Assembly (NCBI RefSeq): GCF_000768695.1
Contig: NZ_AVPL01000019.1
Span: forward strand, 1-62,278
Reading direction: 5' to 3'
Source: Knoellia aerolata DSM 18566
GTDB taxonomy: Bacteria > Actinomycetota > Actinomycetes > Actinomycetales > Dermatophilaceae
Length of the DNA: 62,278 bases
The notes below the pieces were generated by a model. That model worked only from the letters and a program-made list of their open reading frames with translations, did no database searches and was not told where the DNA came from. A program made the translations under genes and the position numbers. Positions 26,619 to 37,337 of this stretch are shown here, one piece after another (within the stretch, counting starts at the first letter, position 1; every line of letters starts with the position of its first letter).

Positions 26619-26624
26619 ACCCTA
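26619..26624 (-). promoter_or_regulatory. Proximal -10 element of sigR
   Basis: TAGGGT on the minus strand, eight bases before ATG 26610. It could yield a near-leaderless message for the short SigR form. No good -35 is visible. Confidence 0.45.
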
Positions 26625-26721
26625 GACCCGTCTCGGCGGGGGACGTCGTGTGCAGCACGAGCACGGGCACACCTCTCTGGACGGCTGACACCGGAGACTC
26701 ACGGTGCGGGACCTCCATGTC

Positions 26722-26748
26722 AACAGGGGGCGAGGGGGTGCCATTCCC
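26722..26748 (-). promoter_or_regulatory. SigR-type autoregulatory promoter of sigR
   Basis: On the minus strand GGGAAT (26748-26743) is followed after exactly 18 bases by GTT (26724-26722), matching the SigR/SigH consensus GGAAT-N18-GTT. The start point would fall near 26714-26717, at or just inside the upstream ATG of the extended frame. This is the expected positive feedback loop. Confidence 0.88.
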
Positions 26749-26758
26749 GACGGTCCGG

Positions 26759-27394
26759 TCACTGGCCGAGCGAGTCCACGAAGGCCCGCGCGGCCGCGAC
26801 GAGCGGGCCGGTCACCCTGATCGTGTGGTCACCGTCGACGGCGGTGACGTATGCCGGGCCGTCCAGCTCCGCGCGCACCTCGCCGGGGGTGCCGAAGGGG
26901 TCGCGCTCCCCCTGCACGACGTGCACCGGGATCCCCGCGATCCCGGGCAGTCGCAGCTCGTCGGCCCGTGAGACCTCGGGCCTCCCGGGCGGGTGCAGGG
27001 GGAAGGACAGGCAGAGGACCCCGTCGGCGGCCAGCGCGGCCGCGGTCCGACAGCTCACCCGGGCGCCGTTGCTCTTGCCCGACAGCACGAGCGGGCCGGG
27101 CAGGCGGGTGCGGCCCGAGCGCAGGGCCAGCACGACCGGCAGCCAGGCCTCGTCCTGCGGGACGGGACGCGGCGGCATGCGCCGTCCGGCCACGCCCCAC
27201 GCCTGCTGGACGGACGCGACCGCCCAGCCCGCGTCGACCAGTCCCTGCGCCACGGCGTCGAGGTCGACACCACCGAGTCGTCCGCCGGCCCCGTGCGTGA
27301 GCACCACCGTCCCCCGGGCACGGACGGGACGCACGACGTGGGCGTGGGCGGGGCCGAGCGGCGTCGCCACCTCGACGAACCGGTGCGTCGTCAC
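26759..27394 (-). CDS. Alpha/beta-hydrolase family protein (KANL3/Tex30-like)
   Basis: A 211-residue cytoplasmic alpha/beta-hydrolase. The nucleophile elbow GKSNGA places Ser108, the oxyanion region is LTHGAGG, and the acid and base regions are QGERDPFG and VDGDHTI. These resemble small dienelactone-hydrolase/Tex30 proteins; the substrate is unknown. The start is GTG 27394, overlapping the SRAP stop (GTGA), so it is translated with the SRAP gene. It ends 36 bases before the top of the sigR promoter block. Confidence 0.82.
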   Translation of the reverse strand: MTTHRFVEVATPLGPAHAHVVRPVRARGTVVLTHGAGGRLGGVDLDAVAQGLVDAGWAVASVQQAWGVAGRRMPPRPVPQDEAWLPVVLALRSGRTRLPGPLVLSGKSNGARVSCRTAAALAADGVLCLSFPLHPPGRPEVSRADELRLPGIAGIPVHVVQGERDPFGTPGEVRAELDGPAYVTAVDGDHTIRVTGPLVAAARAFVDSLGQ

Positions 27395-28233
27395 GCCGAC
27401 GCGCCGATGATCTCGCCGGTCATCGGGTCGAGCACCCCGCGCAGCTCGGACTCGGGCAGCGGCTCGAGCAGCTGTGGGCCGTTGGACCGGTTGCTGCTCA
27501 CCGCGCGGGAGACCGGGTGGGCCGTGAAGCGGCCCGGTGGCCGTGGCTCGAGCAGCGCGGCGACCTCCGCGGTGTCGGTGAGCGAGGGGTCGAGCCAGTC
27601 CGACCAGTCGTCGCGGTCGAGCACCAGGGGCTGGCGGTCGTGGATCCGGTCCAGGCCCGGCTCGGCCTCGGTCGTGATGATCGTGAAGGTCGTCAGCCAG
27701 GCCGCCGGGTCCCCGGCGTCGACCACGGCCGGGTCACGCCAGAACTCGTAGAGCCCCGCGAAGGCGCACGTCCCCCCGTCGGCCCGGGACGTGAAGAACG
27801 GCTGCTTGAGGGGCTTGCCCTTGGCGTCCGTGGCGGTCGGGGAGGCCTGCCACTCGTACCAGCCCCGCGCGGGCACGAGACAGCGCCGACGCGCGGCCGC
27901 CTTGGCGTAGGCCGGCTTCTCCAGGACCGACTCGGCCCTCGCGTTGATCATCCGCACACCGGAGCGCGGGTCCTTGGACCAGCTCGGGACGAGCCCCCAC
28001 GTGAGCAAGCGCAGCTGGCGCCGTGGCTGCGCGCTGTCCTCCCCGCGGGCCGCGCGGGTGAGGACGACGGGCGCCAGCTTGGTCGGGGCCATGTTGTGGT
28101 CAGGGGTGCCGGGCGGGGGCGACTGGGGGTTGACGAGGACGCTGCGCACCGGCTCGGCGCTCCGGTCGTCGTCGACCTCGAACTCCAGGGTCAGCTCGTC
28201 AGGGTGGGCCGTGGCCGCGTAGCGCCCGCACAT
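27391..28233 (-). CDS. SRAP domain protein (abasic-site protein, YedK/HMCES family)
   Basis: Forms a covalent link with abasic sites in single-stranded DNA through Cys2. The 280-residue protein starts MCGRYA, which exposes Cys2 after Met removal. Other catalytic positions are present: Asn and Arg in MINARAES, Glu in CLVPARGWYEW, and His in LDRIHDRQPL. The long upstream frame is rejected because Cys2 fixes the start; TAGATT (28241-28246) lies seven bases before the ATG, indicating leaderless transcription. Homologues sit near aroA in other actinobacteria too. Confidence 0.93.
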   Translation of the reverse strand: MCGRYAATAHPDELTLEFEVDDDRSAEPVRSVLVNPQSPPPGTPDHNMAPTKLAPVVLTRAARGEDSAQPRRQLRLLTWGLVPSWSKDPRSGVRMINARAESVLEKPAYAKAAARRRCLVPARGWYEWQASPTATDAKGKPLKQPFFTSRADGGTCAFAGLYEFWRDPAVVDAGDPAAWLTTFTIITTEAEPGLDRIHDRQPLVLDRDDWSDWLDPSLTDTAEVAALLEPRPPGRFTAHPVSRAVSSNRSNGPQLLEPLPESELRGVLDPMTGEIIGASA

Positions 28234-28337
28234 GGGACCCAATCTACGCAGCGGCTGACCACCCCGGACACGGACCGCGCCCCAGCAACTACGGTAGGAG
28301 CAGGTCCGTGATCCGTTCCCATCCGTGAGGAGAACGC

Positions 28338-28877
28338 ATGTCACTCGTGCGTCGCGTTGCCCGTCCCATGCTTGCCGCCATGTTCGTCGTCGGGGGTCTC
28401 GACCAGCTCAAGCACCCCGGCGCGAAGGCCAAGGCCGCCCGCCCGGTGATCGACCGGGCCACGAAGGCGGGCCTGCCCGACGACCCCGAGCTCCTCGTGC
28501 GCGCCAACGGCGTCGCCATGGTCGGCGGTGGTGCCCTGCTCGCGACCGGGCACGTCCCACGCATCGCCTCGGCGGTGCTGGCCGGGACGCTCGTTCCCAC
28601 GACGCTGGCCGCCCACCCGTTCTGGACCGAGTCCGACCCCCAGACCCGGGCGCAGCAGAAGATCCAGTTCCTCAAGAACCTCGGCCTGCTCGGTGGCCTC
28701 CTCCTGGCCGCCGTCGACACCGACGGGCGGCCGAGCCTGGCCTACCGCGCACACCGGGCGGGCGAGAGCGTCCAGCGCACGGCGCGGACGACGAAGCGCG
28801 AGGCGCGGCACGCGACCAGGTCGGCGCGTCGCGAGGCACGACTCAAGGCGGCACAGGCCAAGAATGCCCTCACCTGA
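28338..28877 (+). CDS. DoxX family membrane protein
   Basis: A 179-residue protein with the DoxX four-helix layout: RPMLAAMFVVGGLDQLKHPG at the start, then helices near residues 55-70, 75-95 and 112-130. The C-terminal 45 residues are Arg/Lys/Ala-rich and likely cytoplasmic. DoxX proteins are integral membrane proteins linked to redox or sulfur stress, without a settled reaction. TGAGGAGAACGC precedes ATG. The stop overlaps the aroA start by 14 bases, so aroA is probably co-translated. Confidence 0.87.
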   Translation: MSLVRRVARPMLAAMFVVGGLDQLKHPGAKAKAARPVIDRATKAGLPDDPELLVRANGVAMVGGGALLATGHVPRIASAVLAGTLVPTTLAAHPFWTESDPQTRAQQKIQFLKNLGLLGGLLLAAVDTDGRPSLAYRAHRAGESVQRTARTTKREARHATRSARREARLKAAQAKNALT

Positions 28878-30162
28878 GTGGACCGCCCCCGCCGCTGACG
28901 GACCGGTCGACGCGGCCGTCGACCTGCCCGGGAGCAAGTCGCTGACCAACCGCTTCCTCGTCCTCGCCGCGCGTGGGGGTGGCGTCTCGCGACTGCGATC
29001 ACCCCTGCGTTCGCGCGACACCCTCCTCATGGCCGGCGCCCTGCGGGCCCTCGGCACGGGGGTCGAGGACGTCGACGGTGAGGACTGGCTCGTCACCCCC
29101 GCCGACATGGTCGGCGACGTCGACATCGACTGCGGCCTCGCCGGGACGGTCATGCGCTTCGTCCCGCCCCTGGCGGCGATGGCACGAGGGTCGGTGCGCT
29201 TCGACGGGGACCCCCACGCCCGGACCCGACCGATGGGTCCGGCTCTCGAGGCGCTGCGCACCCTCGGTGTCGCGGTCGACGACGGCGGTCGGGGCGTGCT
29301 GCCCTTCACGGTGGCCGGCGTCGGGTCCGTCCGCGGCGGTGAGGTCACCCTGGACGCGTCGGCGTCCTCCCAGTTCGTCTCGGCGCTGCTGCTCTCGGGG
29401 GCGCACTACGACGAGGGCGTGACGATCCGCCACCGCGGCGGACCCGTGCCCAGCCAACCTCACATCGACATGACCGTCGAGGCGCTGCGGGACGCGGGCG
29501 CCGACCTCGACGACTCCGTGCCCGACACGTGGCGGGTCGAGCCGGGCCCGCTCAACCCCCTCGACGTCCAGGTGGAGCCCGACCTCTCGAACGCCGCACC
29601 CTTCCTCGCCGCGGCCCTCGTCACGGGTGGACGGGTGCGCATCCCCGGCTGGCCGCAGCACACGACCCAGGCCGGCGACGAGATCCGCGACATCCTCGAC
29701 GAGATGGGGGCCGAGGTCCGGCTGGCCCGCGACGGCCTCACGGTGAGCGCCGTCGACGGCTTCAGCGGGGTCGACCTCGACCTCCACGACGCGAGCGAGC
29801 TGACGCCGGTCATCGCCGCCCTCGCGGCGCTCGCCGACGGGCCGTCGCGGATCCGCGGCGTCGCCCACATCCGTGGTCACGAGACCGACCGCATCGCCGC
29901 CCTGGCCCGGGAGCTCGGCGCCCTGGGCGCACGGGTCACCGAGACGGAGGACGGCCTGCACATCACCCCGCGCCCGCTCTCCCCCGCGACGTTCCACACC
30001 TACGGGGACCACCGCATGGTCATGGCCGGGGCCGTGCTCGGCCTCGCGGTCCCCGGGCTCGTCGTCGAGGACCCCGACACGGTCGCCAAGACGCTGCCCA
30101 CCTTCGTCGAGCTGTGGTCGGGCCTGCTCGGCCACGACGGCGCCCGGGAGCGCACCGCCTGA
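28864..30162 (+). CDS. aroA: 5-enolpyruvylshikimate-3-phosphate synthase
   Basis: Sixth step of the shikimate pathway: adds enolpyruvyl to shikimate-3-phosphate; target of glyphosate. The 432-residue protein has PGSKSLTNRFLVLAA, GLAGTVMRFVPP (the position of the GNAGTAMR motif), DPHARTRPMGP, SSQFVSALLLSGA, and HIRGHETDRIAALARELG. Duplicated inverse alpha/beta barrels are implied by the length. The start ATG 28864 lies inside the end of doxX. The TGATG overlap with rsgA makes a three-gene unit. Confidence 0.95.
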   Translation: MPSPEWTAPAADGPVDAAVDLPGSKSLTNRFLVLAARGGGVSRLRSPLRSRDTLLMAGALRALGTGVEDVDGEDWLVTPADMVGDVDIDCGLAGTVMRFVPPLAAMARGSVRFDGDPHARTRPMGPALEALRTLGVAVDDGGRGVLPFTVAGVGSVRGGEVTLDASASSQFVSALLLSGAHYDEGVTIRHRGGPVPSQPHIDMTVEALRDAGADLDDSVPDTWRVEPGPLNPLDVQVEPDLSNAAPFLAAALVTGGRVRIPGWPQHTTQAGDEIRDILDEMGAEVRLARDGLTVSAVDGFSGVDLDLHDASELTPVIAALAALADGPSRIRGVAHIRGHETDRIAALARELGALGARVTETEDGLHITPRPLSPATFHTYGDHRMVMAGAVLGLAVPGLVVEDPDTVAKTLPTFVELWSGLLGHDGARERTA

Positions 30163-31217
30163 TGGCGAGGCCCACGAGCAGCTACGACGAGTCCGACGCC
30201 CGGATCCGCCCGAACAAGCGCAACAGCCGTCCCCGGTCCAAGGACCGCCCGGCGCACCTCGACGCCGTGCCCGGGATGGTCACCGCCGTCGACAGAGGTC
30301 GCTACACCGTGCTCGTCAGCGACAGCGACGCCGACGACGGTGGGGTCGGTGTCGACGGGGAGCGTGTCGTCACCGCGATGCGCGCCCGCGAGCTCGGCCG
30401 CAAGGGCATCGTCGTGGGTGACGACGTGGCCCTCGTCGGCGACGTGTCCGGCAGCCCGGATGCCCTCGCCCGCGTCGTACGGGTCCACCCACGCCGCACC
30501 CTGCTGCGCCGCAGCGCCGACGACACCGACCCGGTCGAGCGCGCCATCGTGGCCAACGCCGACCAGCTGGTCGTCGTCTCGGCGCTCGCCAACCCCGAGC
30601 CCCGGCCGCGGCTCATCGACCGCTGCCTCGTCGCGGCCTACGACGCGGGCATGTCGCCCCTGCTCGCGCTGACCAAGGCCGACCTGGCCGACCCGGCGCC
30701 CTTCCTGCGGAGCTACGCGCCACTCGAGGTGCCGTCGGTGGTCACCTCGACCACCGACGCCGACGGCACCGACGGGCTCGAGGCCCTGCGGGACGCCCTG
30801 CGCGGGCGCGTCAGCGTCCTCGTCGGCCACTCGGGGGTGGGCAAGTCCACCCTCGTCAACGCCCTCGTCCCCGACGCCCTGCGCGCCATCGGCGTCGTCA
30901 ACGTCGTCACGGGGCGCGGGCGCCACACCTCCACCTCGGCCGTGGCGCTGCGCCTGCCCGGCGGGGACGGCTGGGTCATCGACACACCGGGCATCCGCTC
31001 CTTCGGGCTGGCCCACGTCGACCCGGAGCGGATCATCACCCACTTCCCCGACCTCGAGGCCGGCACCGACGAGTGCCCCCGAGGGTGCAGCCACGACGAG
31101 GAGGAGTGCGGTCTCGACGCATGGGTCGCGAGCGGACAGGCCGGACCGGCCGGTGCCTCACGACTGGAGTCGCTGCGCCGCCTGCTGCGGACCCGCCAGA
31201 TCCAGACCGGGGACTGA
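30162..31217 (+). CDS. rsgA: Ribosome small-subunit-dependent GTPase A
   Basis: Late 30S-assembly GTPase. The 351-residue protein shows the circularly permuted G-motif order: G4 TKADL, then G1 GHSGVGKST, then G3 DTPG, and a C-terminal zinc knuckle with CPRGCSH and a later Cys (ECGL). The N-terminal OB fold follows a basic tail (RIRPNKRNSRPRSKDRP) suited to rRNA. ATG shares one base with the aroA stop. A strong hairpin lies 19 bases after its stop. Confidence 0.94.
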   Translation: MARPTSSYDESDARIRPNKRNSRPRSKDRPAHLDAVPGMVTAVDRGRYTVLVSDSDADDGGVGVDGERVVTAMRARELGRKGIVVGDDVALVGDVSGSPDALARVVRVHPRRTLLRRSADDTDPVERAIVANADQLVVVSALANPEPRPRLIDRCLVAAYDAGMSPLLALTKADLADPAPFLRSYAPLEVPSVVTSTTDADGTDGLEALRDALRGRVSVLVGHSGVGKSTLVNALVPDALRAIGVVNVVTGRGRHTSTSAVALRLPGGDGWVIDTPGIRSFGLAHVDPERIITHFPDLEAGTDECPRGCSHDEEECGLDAWVASGQAGPAGASRLESLRRLLRTRQIQTGD

Positions 31218-31236
31218 CCCTCCCCCAGAACACGCC

Positions 31237-31267
31237 GATGGCGCCCTCCGGACCGGACGGCGCCATC
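31237..31267. terminator. Bidirectional terminator (rsgA / ABC operon)
   Basis: A 31-base near-perfect palindrome: GATGGCGCC and GGCGCCATC arms with inner TCCGG/CCGGA. It lies between the convergent ends of rsgA and the peptide ABC operon. Confidence 0.85.
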
Positions 31268-31280
31268 AGTCGGCTCGGGC

Positions 31281-32499
<1,219 letters not shown>

Positions 32500-32507
<8 letters not shown>

Positions 32508-33531
32508 TGAGGACCTCCTCGGCGAAGTGGCATCGGGACATCTGTCCGGCGATGGGGAGCAGGTCGGGCTCCTGCTCGCGACAGATGTCCTGCGACATGC
32601 GGCAGCGAGGGTTGAACGTGCAGCCCGGGGGGATGCGGGTGAGGTTCGGCGGAAGGCCGCCGATGGCCGCCAGCGTCTGCCCCTTCTGGTCCAGGCGCGG
32701 GATCGACTCGAGCAGCCCGCGGGTGTAGGGGTGTGCGGGCCGGGCGTAGAGGTCCTCGATGTCCGCCTTCGCGACGATCCGGCCGGCATACATCACGGCG
32801 GCCCTGTCGGCGACGTCGGCGACGACACCGAGGTCGTGCGTGATGAGGATGAGCCCCATCTGACGCTCGTCCTGGAGCTCCGCGAGCAGGGCCATGATCT
32901 GGGCCTGGACGGTGACGTCGAGGGCGGTCGTGGGCTCGTCGGCGATGAGCACCGCGGGGTCGAGGGCGATGGCCATCGCGATCATGATGCGCTGACGCAT
33001 CCCGCCCGAGAACTGGTGCGGGTAGCTCTTGACGCGCTCCTTGGCAGCGGGGATGGCGACACGCTCCATGAGGCGCACGGCCTGCGCGTAGGCGTCGGAC
33101 CGGTTCATGCCACGGTGCTGCCGGAACATCTCCCCGATCTGCCAGCCGACCGGGAAGGTCGGGTTCAGCGAGCTCAGCGCATCCTGGAAGATGATGGAGA
33201 TCTCGGGCCCGCGAGCCTTGCGGCGCTGCTCCTCCGGCATCGTCAGCAGGTCTTCGCCGCAGTAGCGGATTGCTCCGCTCGGGATGACGGCCGGGGGCAT
33301 GTCGAGGATGCCCATGATCGCCTGCGCCGTCACGGACTTGCCCGAGCCGGACTCGCCGAGGATGGCCAGGGTCTCGCCCTGGCGCAGGTCGAACGAGACG
33401 CCGTTGATCGCCTTCGCGATCCCTTCGGCGGTGTGGAACTCGACGTACAGGTCGTCGACCTCGAGCAGCCGGCCCTCGGAGTCGGGCTTGTAGGCGGACG
33501 CGGGCGCCACGGACTTGGTGGTGGTGGTCAC
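32500..33531 (-). CDS. Peptide ABC transporter ATP-binding protein (OppD/DppD type)
   Basis: First ATPase of the importer, 343 residues. Walker A is GESGSGKSV, the signature [16 protein letters not shown], Walker [13 protein letters not shown], and the C-terminal Cys cluster [15 protein letters not shown] Thr-rich start [10 protein letters not shown] precedes the core. It follows the second permease by 17 bases and overlaps the OppF-type gene. Together with that protein it should form the ATPase heterodimer. Confidence 0.94.
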
Positions 33532-33548
33532 TTAAGTGCTCCTCCTGC

Positions 33549-34469
33549 TCATCGGGACTTCGGGTCGAAGGCGTCACGCACGGCGTCGCCGAGCAGGATG
33601 AACGCCAGCACCGCGAGGCTGAGGAACAGACTGGGGAAGAGAAGGATGTGCGGGTAGGTGCGCACGGCCACGAGGGCGTCGCTGATCGCCACGCCCCACG
33701 AGATCGCGGGCGGTGTGAGGCCGATGCCGAGGAACGACAGGGTGGCCTCCACCACGATGAAGACGCCGAGGTTGATCGTCGCGACGACAATCGCCGGCGC
33801 GAGCGCGTTGGGCAGGATGTGCGACTTGATGATCCGCCACGGGCTGGCCCCCAGCGCACGCGCCGCGAGGACGTACTCGTTGGGCTTGACCTGGAGCACG
33901 CTCGAGCGCATGAGTCGAGCGATCGTCGTCCAGCCGAAGACCGTCAGGACGAGCACGACCTTGCCGACCACGACGAAGTAGTTGGAGTTCGCACCGTTGG
34001 GGAAGCTGGCCATGAAGAGGATGCCGCCGAGGATGAGCGGGATGGCATAGAAGATGTCGGTCACTCGGGAGAACAGCGCGTCGAGCCACCCACCGTAGAA
34101 GCCCGCCAACACCCCGATGACTCCACCCAGGAGAAGCGTGGTCAGCGAGGCGGCGAGGCCGACAATGATCGACGCGCGGGCACCGTAGATCGTGCGCGCG
34201 AAGATGTCGTAGCCCTGCGTGTCCGTCCCGAACCACGCATCGGCGTTGGGCTTGGCGCGCACGTTGTTGATGTCGCCGAACGTCGGGTCGGTCTGCGTGA
34301 ACAGCGACGGCCAGATGGCCATGAGGACGAAGACGCCGATGAGGCCGACGGACACCCAGAACATCGTGCTCTTGCGGAGGGAGCGCCAGGCGTCCTGACT
34401 CAAGGAACGCGCCTCGTCCACGTCGTCGGTGGCGCCGGGAGAGAAGCCTGCGGCGATGGGCTCACTCAT
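33549..34469 (-). CDS. Peptide ABC transporter permease (DppC/OppC type)
   Basis: A 306-residue inner-membrane permease with six transmembrane segments after a 35-residue cytoplasmic N-terminus. The LFGTDTQGYD-like motif (WFGTDTQGYDIFARTIYGAR) and the EAA loop (AARALGASPWRIIKSHILPNA) that docks on the ATPases are visible. ATG overlaps the stop of the partner permease by eight bases. Confidence 0.94.
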   Translation of the reverse strand: MSEPIAAGFSPGATDDVDEARSLSQDAWRSLRKSTMFWVSVGLIGVFVLMAIWPSLFTQTDPTFGDINNVRAKPNADAWFGTDTQGYDIFARTIYGARASIIVGLAASLTTLLLGGVIGVLAGFYGGWLDALFSRVTDIFYAIPLILGGILFMASFPNGANSNYFVVVGKVVLVLTVFGWTTIARLMRSSVLQVKPNEYVLAARALGASPWRIIKSHILPNALAPAIVVATINLGVFIVVEATLSFLGIGLTPPAISWGVAISDALVAVRTYPHILLFPSLFLSLAVLAFILLGDAVRDAFDPKSR

Positions 34470-35391
34470 GGCTGATCCTCGGGTCGAGCACGCCGTAGAG
34501 CAGGTCGACGAGCAGGTTGACGAGCAGGTAGACGATCACCAGGACGGTCACCGTGGAGACGACGGCGACACCGTCGCGGGAGTTGATGCCCTTCCAGATG
34601 TATCCGCCGACACCCTGGATGTTGAAGATGCGCTCCGTGACGATCGCACCACCGAGGAGGCCACCGAAGTCGGCGCCGATGTAGGTGACGACGGGGATGA
34701 GCGAGTTGCGCAGCGTGTGCACGCCGACGGCGCGCCGTTTGGTCAGGCCTTTGGCCACCGCGGTCCGCACGTAGTCGGCACGCAGGTTCTCCACGAGGTT
34801 GGTCCTCGTGAGCCGGGCGACGTAGGCGATGGAGATCGACCCGAGCACGAAGGCGGGAAGGATGAGCGAGGAGGTCGGGGCCTCAAGGCTCGGCACGGTG
34901 GCCGGGACCAATCCCCACTTGATGCCGAACTGGTACTGGAGCAGCACACCGATGACGAAGACCGGGATGGAGATGACGAACAGGGTGCTCACCGTGACGA
35001 GGTTGTCGATGAACCTCCCCTTGCGCACCCCGGCGAGGACCCCGGCGAGGATGCCGATGACGATCTCGAAGACGATCGCCATGAGGGCGAGGCGCCCGGT
35101 GATCGTGTAGCGCTTGGCGAGGTCCTCCTTGACGGGGATCCCGTAGTAGTTCGTCCCGAGGTCCCCCTGGACGAACTTGCCGAGGTACTTGCCGTACTGG
35201 ACCGGCAGCGGGTCGTTGAGGTTGTGCTCCTCGCGGAAGGCCGCGACGTACTCGGGCGAGCAGGGACGGTCTCCGCACTTGCCGGCGGTCGGGTCTCCGG
35301 GCAGGGCGAAGACCATGGCGAAAATGATGAAGGTGGCTCCCAGAACCACCGGGATCATCTGCAGGATTCGCCTGACGATGTACTTGCCCAT
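34462..35391 (-). CDS. Peptide ABC transporter permease (DppB/OppB type)
   Basis: A 309-residue permease beginning MGKYIVRRILQMIPVVLG, the standard DppB N-terminus, with six membrane segments and the EAA loop (VRTAVAKGLTKRRAVGVHTLRN). A GGAGG site lies four bases before ATG 35391; the longer upstream frame lacks one. An insertion between helices 1 and 2 contains two Cys (CGDRPC). A 281-base gap with a strong hairpin separates it from the binding-protein gene. Confidence 0.94.
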   Translation of the reverse strand: MGKYIVRRILQMIPVVLGATFIIFAMVFALPGDPTAGKCGDRPCSPEYVAAFREEHNLNDPLPVQYGKYLGKFVQGDLGTNYYGIPVKEDLAKRYTITGRLALMAIVFEIVIGILAGVLAGVRKGRFIDNLVTVSTLFVISIPVFVIGVLLQYQFGIKWGLVPATVPSLEAPTSSLILPAFVLGSISIAYVARLTRTNLVENLRADYVRTAVAKGLTKRRAVGVHTLRNSLIPVVTYIGADFGGLLGGAIVTERIFNIQGVGGYIWKGINSRDGVAVVSTVTVLVIVYLLVNLLVDLLYGVLDPRISHE

Positions 35392-35594
35392 GTCACCTCC
35401 TGTGTCACGTTCGGCCCCGATCCGTGGTGACGGAGGGGCACGGCGAGACGGCGTTCGCGCATCTCGTGAAGTCTGATGGGGGGCCTCGTGGGCCGGGCCA
35501 GAACTGAACATACCTGACGCTGATCGGCATGGGGTGCTGCCGCGCGTCCGGTCTGGATCACGGTCCTGCTCGCGGGGAGGACGGGCCCCGGCAT

Positions 35595-35632
35595 GCTGTC
35601 GGCCTGCCGGCGAATGCCGGCAGGCCGACAGC
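35595..35632 (-). terminator. Intra-operon hairpin between binding protein and permease genes
   Basis: A perfect 17-bp stem, arms GCTGTCGGCCTGCCGGC (35595-35611) and GCCGGCAGGCCGACAGC (35616-35632), loop GAAT. It lies 40 bases downstream of the binding-protein stop. Such hairpins often attenuate transcription or protect the upstream mRNA so that the binding protein is made in excess over the membrane parts. Confidence 0.85.
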
Positions 35633-35672
35633 CTGCTGATGTCAGGTCAGGTGCTCACCCGACACGGGGGGG

Positions 35673-37337
35673 TCACTTCAGCGAGATGCTCGCGTAGTCG
35701 GGCACACCGAACGGCGTGACCTTGACGTTGGTGACCTTGTCCGACCAGCCCATGGTGGTCGTGGAGTACCACAGCGGGATGGTGACCATGTCCTTGGCGA
35801 TGATCGCCTCGGCCTCCTGGTACAGCTTGTTCGACTCGGCAGCGTCGGTGGCCGCAGCGGCCTCCTTGAGCTTGGCGTCGAAGTCGGGGTTGCTGTACTC
35901 GGAGTCGTTCGACGAGGCGCCCGTGCCGTAGAGCGGCGCGAGGAAGTTCTCGATCGACGGGTAGTCCATCTGCCAGCCGGTGCGGAACATGCCCTTCATC
36001 TTGCCCTCACCGATCTGGGTGCGGAAGGTGGAGAAGTCGACGACCGGGGTCGCGACACAGTCCACGCCGAGCGCCTGCTTGATGCTGTTGCAGGTGGCCT
36101 CGGTCCACTCCTTGTGCGATGCGTCGGCGTTGTACGACAGGGTCATCTTGCCGCCCTTGAAGCCGCCCGCCTTGGCGAGCTGCTCCTTGGCCTTGGCCGG
36201 GTCGAACTTGCAGAACTCGCCACAGACGTCGGCCTTGTAGCCGTCGACGACCGGGGAGACCCAGCCGGTGGCGGGCTCACGCGTGCCGTTGAAGATCGCC
36301 TTGATGATCGCCTCGCGGTTGATCGCCATGGAGATGGCCTTGCGGATCTCGGGACCGTAGTTCGGGTCCACCTTCGCCGGGGCCGTGGTGATCGTCTGGA
36401 TGACGCCGACCGGCTTCTGGAGGTTGCGGTCCGGAAGGTCGGTCTTGTACTTCTCGTCGATCTGGGCGCTGGCCGGGACCTCGTCGGTCACGTCGAGCTG
36501 GTTGGCCTGGACGTCGGCGTAGGCCGCGTTGCTGTCCTGGTAGATCTTGAAGGTGATGGTGTCGAGGTTGCCCTTGGTCTTGCCGCTGTAGTCGGCAAAC
36601 TTGGTGAGCTTGATCTCGGCGTTCTTGGTCCAGGCGTCGAGCTTGTAGGGACCGGCGCCGATCGGCTTGTCACCGAAGGTCTTCGGGTCCGCGAAGAACG
36701 CGTCGGGCTGCGGCGCGAAGGCCGTGTAGCCGAGGCGGACGGGAAGGTTGGAGACCTTCTCGGCGGTCTTGATCGTGAAGGTGGTGTCGTCGACGACCTT
36801 GAGCCCGGTCATCTCCTTGGCCTTCGGCTCCGGAGCCTTCACCGGGCCCTCTGCGCCGTCCGGGTCCTCGGACTGGAGGTCCGCGTAGCCCTCGATGGGC
36901 TCGAAGAAGTACGAGCCCTGCTGGGCGTTGGGACCGTAAGCGGTGTAGTTCCAGGCGTCGACGAAGTTCTTCGCCTTGACGACGGTGCCGTCGTGGAACT
37001 TGTAGTCCTTCTTGAGCTTGACCGTGAAGGTCTGGTTGTCCGTCGTCTCGATCGACTCCGCGATGTCGTTCTCGGGAGCAGCGGTCTCGACGTTGTACTC
37101 GACGAGCTTCGCCGTGACGATGTCCAGAACGTTGCCACCACACGTCTCGGACGTGTTGCCCGCGACAAGGGGGTTCTCGGGGTTGCAACCGCGAACCGTG
37201 ATGGCTCCGCCGGTCTTGGCCGCCGTGCCAGTAGTGGTGTCGCCGTTGTCCTCGTTGCCGCCGCCGCCGCAACCTGCGAGCAGCAGCGCTGCCGCCGAGA
37301 TGCCGGCAACGGCCACCGTGCGAGTGGTTCCTCGCAT
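35673..37337 (-). CDS. Peptide ABC transporter substrate-binding lipoprotein (family 5)
   Basis: A 554-residue solute-binding lipoprotein of the OppA/DppA family. Signal peptide with lipobox ALLLAGC places the acylated Cys at 23. A Gly/Asn/Asp/Thr linker leads to the family 5 domain, including VEYNVETAAPENDIAESIE, WNYTAYGPNAQ, the conserved RKAISMAINREAI, and WQMDYPS. AGGAGG lies six bases before ATG 37337; the frame stays open far upstream through hisN antisense and is rejected. It heads the importer operon. Peptide preference cannot be read from the sequence. Confidence 0.95.
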   Translation of the reverse strand: MRGTTRTVAVAGISAAALLLAGCGGGGNEDNGDTTTGTAAKTGGAITVRGCNPENPLVAGNTSETCGGNVLDIVTAKLVEYNVETAAPENDIAESIETTDNQTFTVKLKKDYKFHDGTVVKAKNFVDAWNYTAYGPNAQQGSYFFEPIEGYADLQSEDPDGAEGPVKAPEPKAKEMTGLKVVDDTTFTIKTAEKVSNLPVRLGYTAFAPQPDAFFADPKTFGDKPIGAGPYKLDAWTKNAEIKLTKFADYSGKTKGNLDTITFKIYQDSNAAYADVQANQLDVTDEVPASAQIDEKYKTDLPDRNLQKPVGVIQTITTAPAKVDPNYGPEIRKAISMAINREAIIKAIFNGTREPATGWVSPVVDGYKADVCGEFCKFDPAKAKEQLAKAGGFKGGKMTLSYNADASHKEWTEATCNSIKQALGVDCVATPVVDFSTFRTQIGEGKMKGMFRTGWQMDYPSIENFLAPLYGTGASSNDSEYSNPDFDAKLKEAAAATDAAESNKLYQEAEAIIAKDMVTIPLWYSTTTMGWSDKVTNVKVTPFGVPDYASISLK

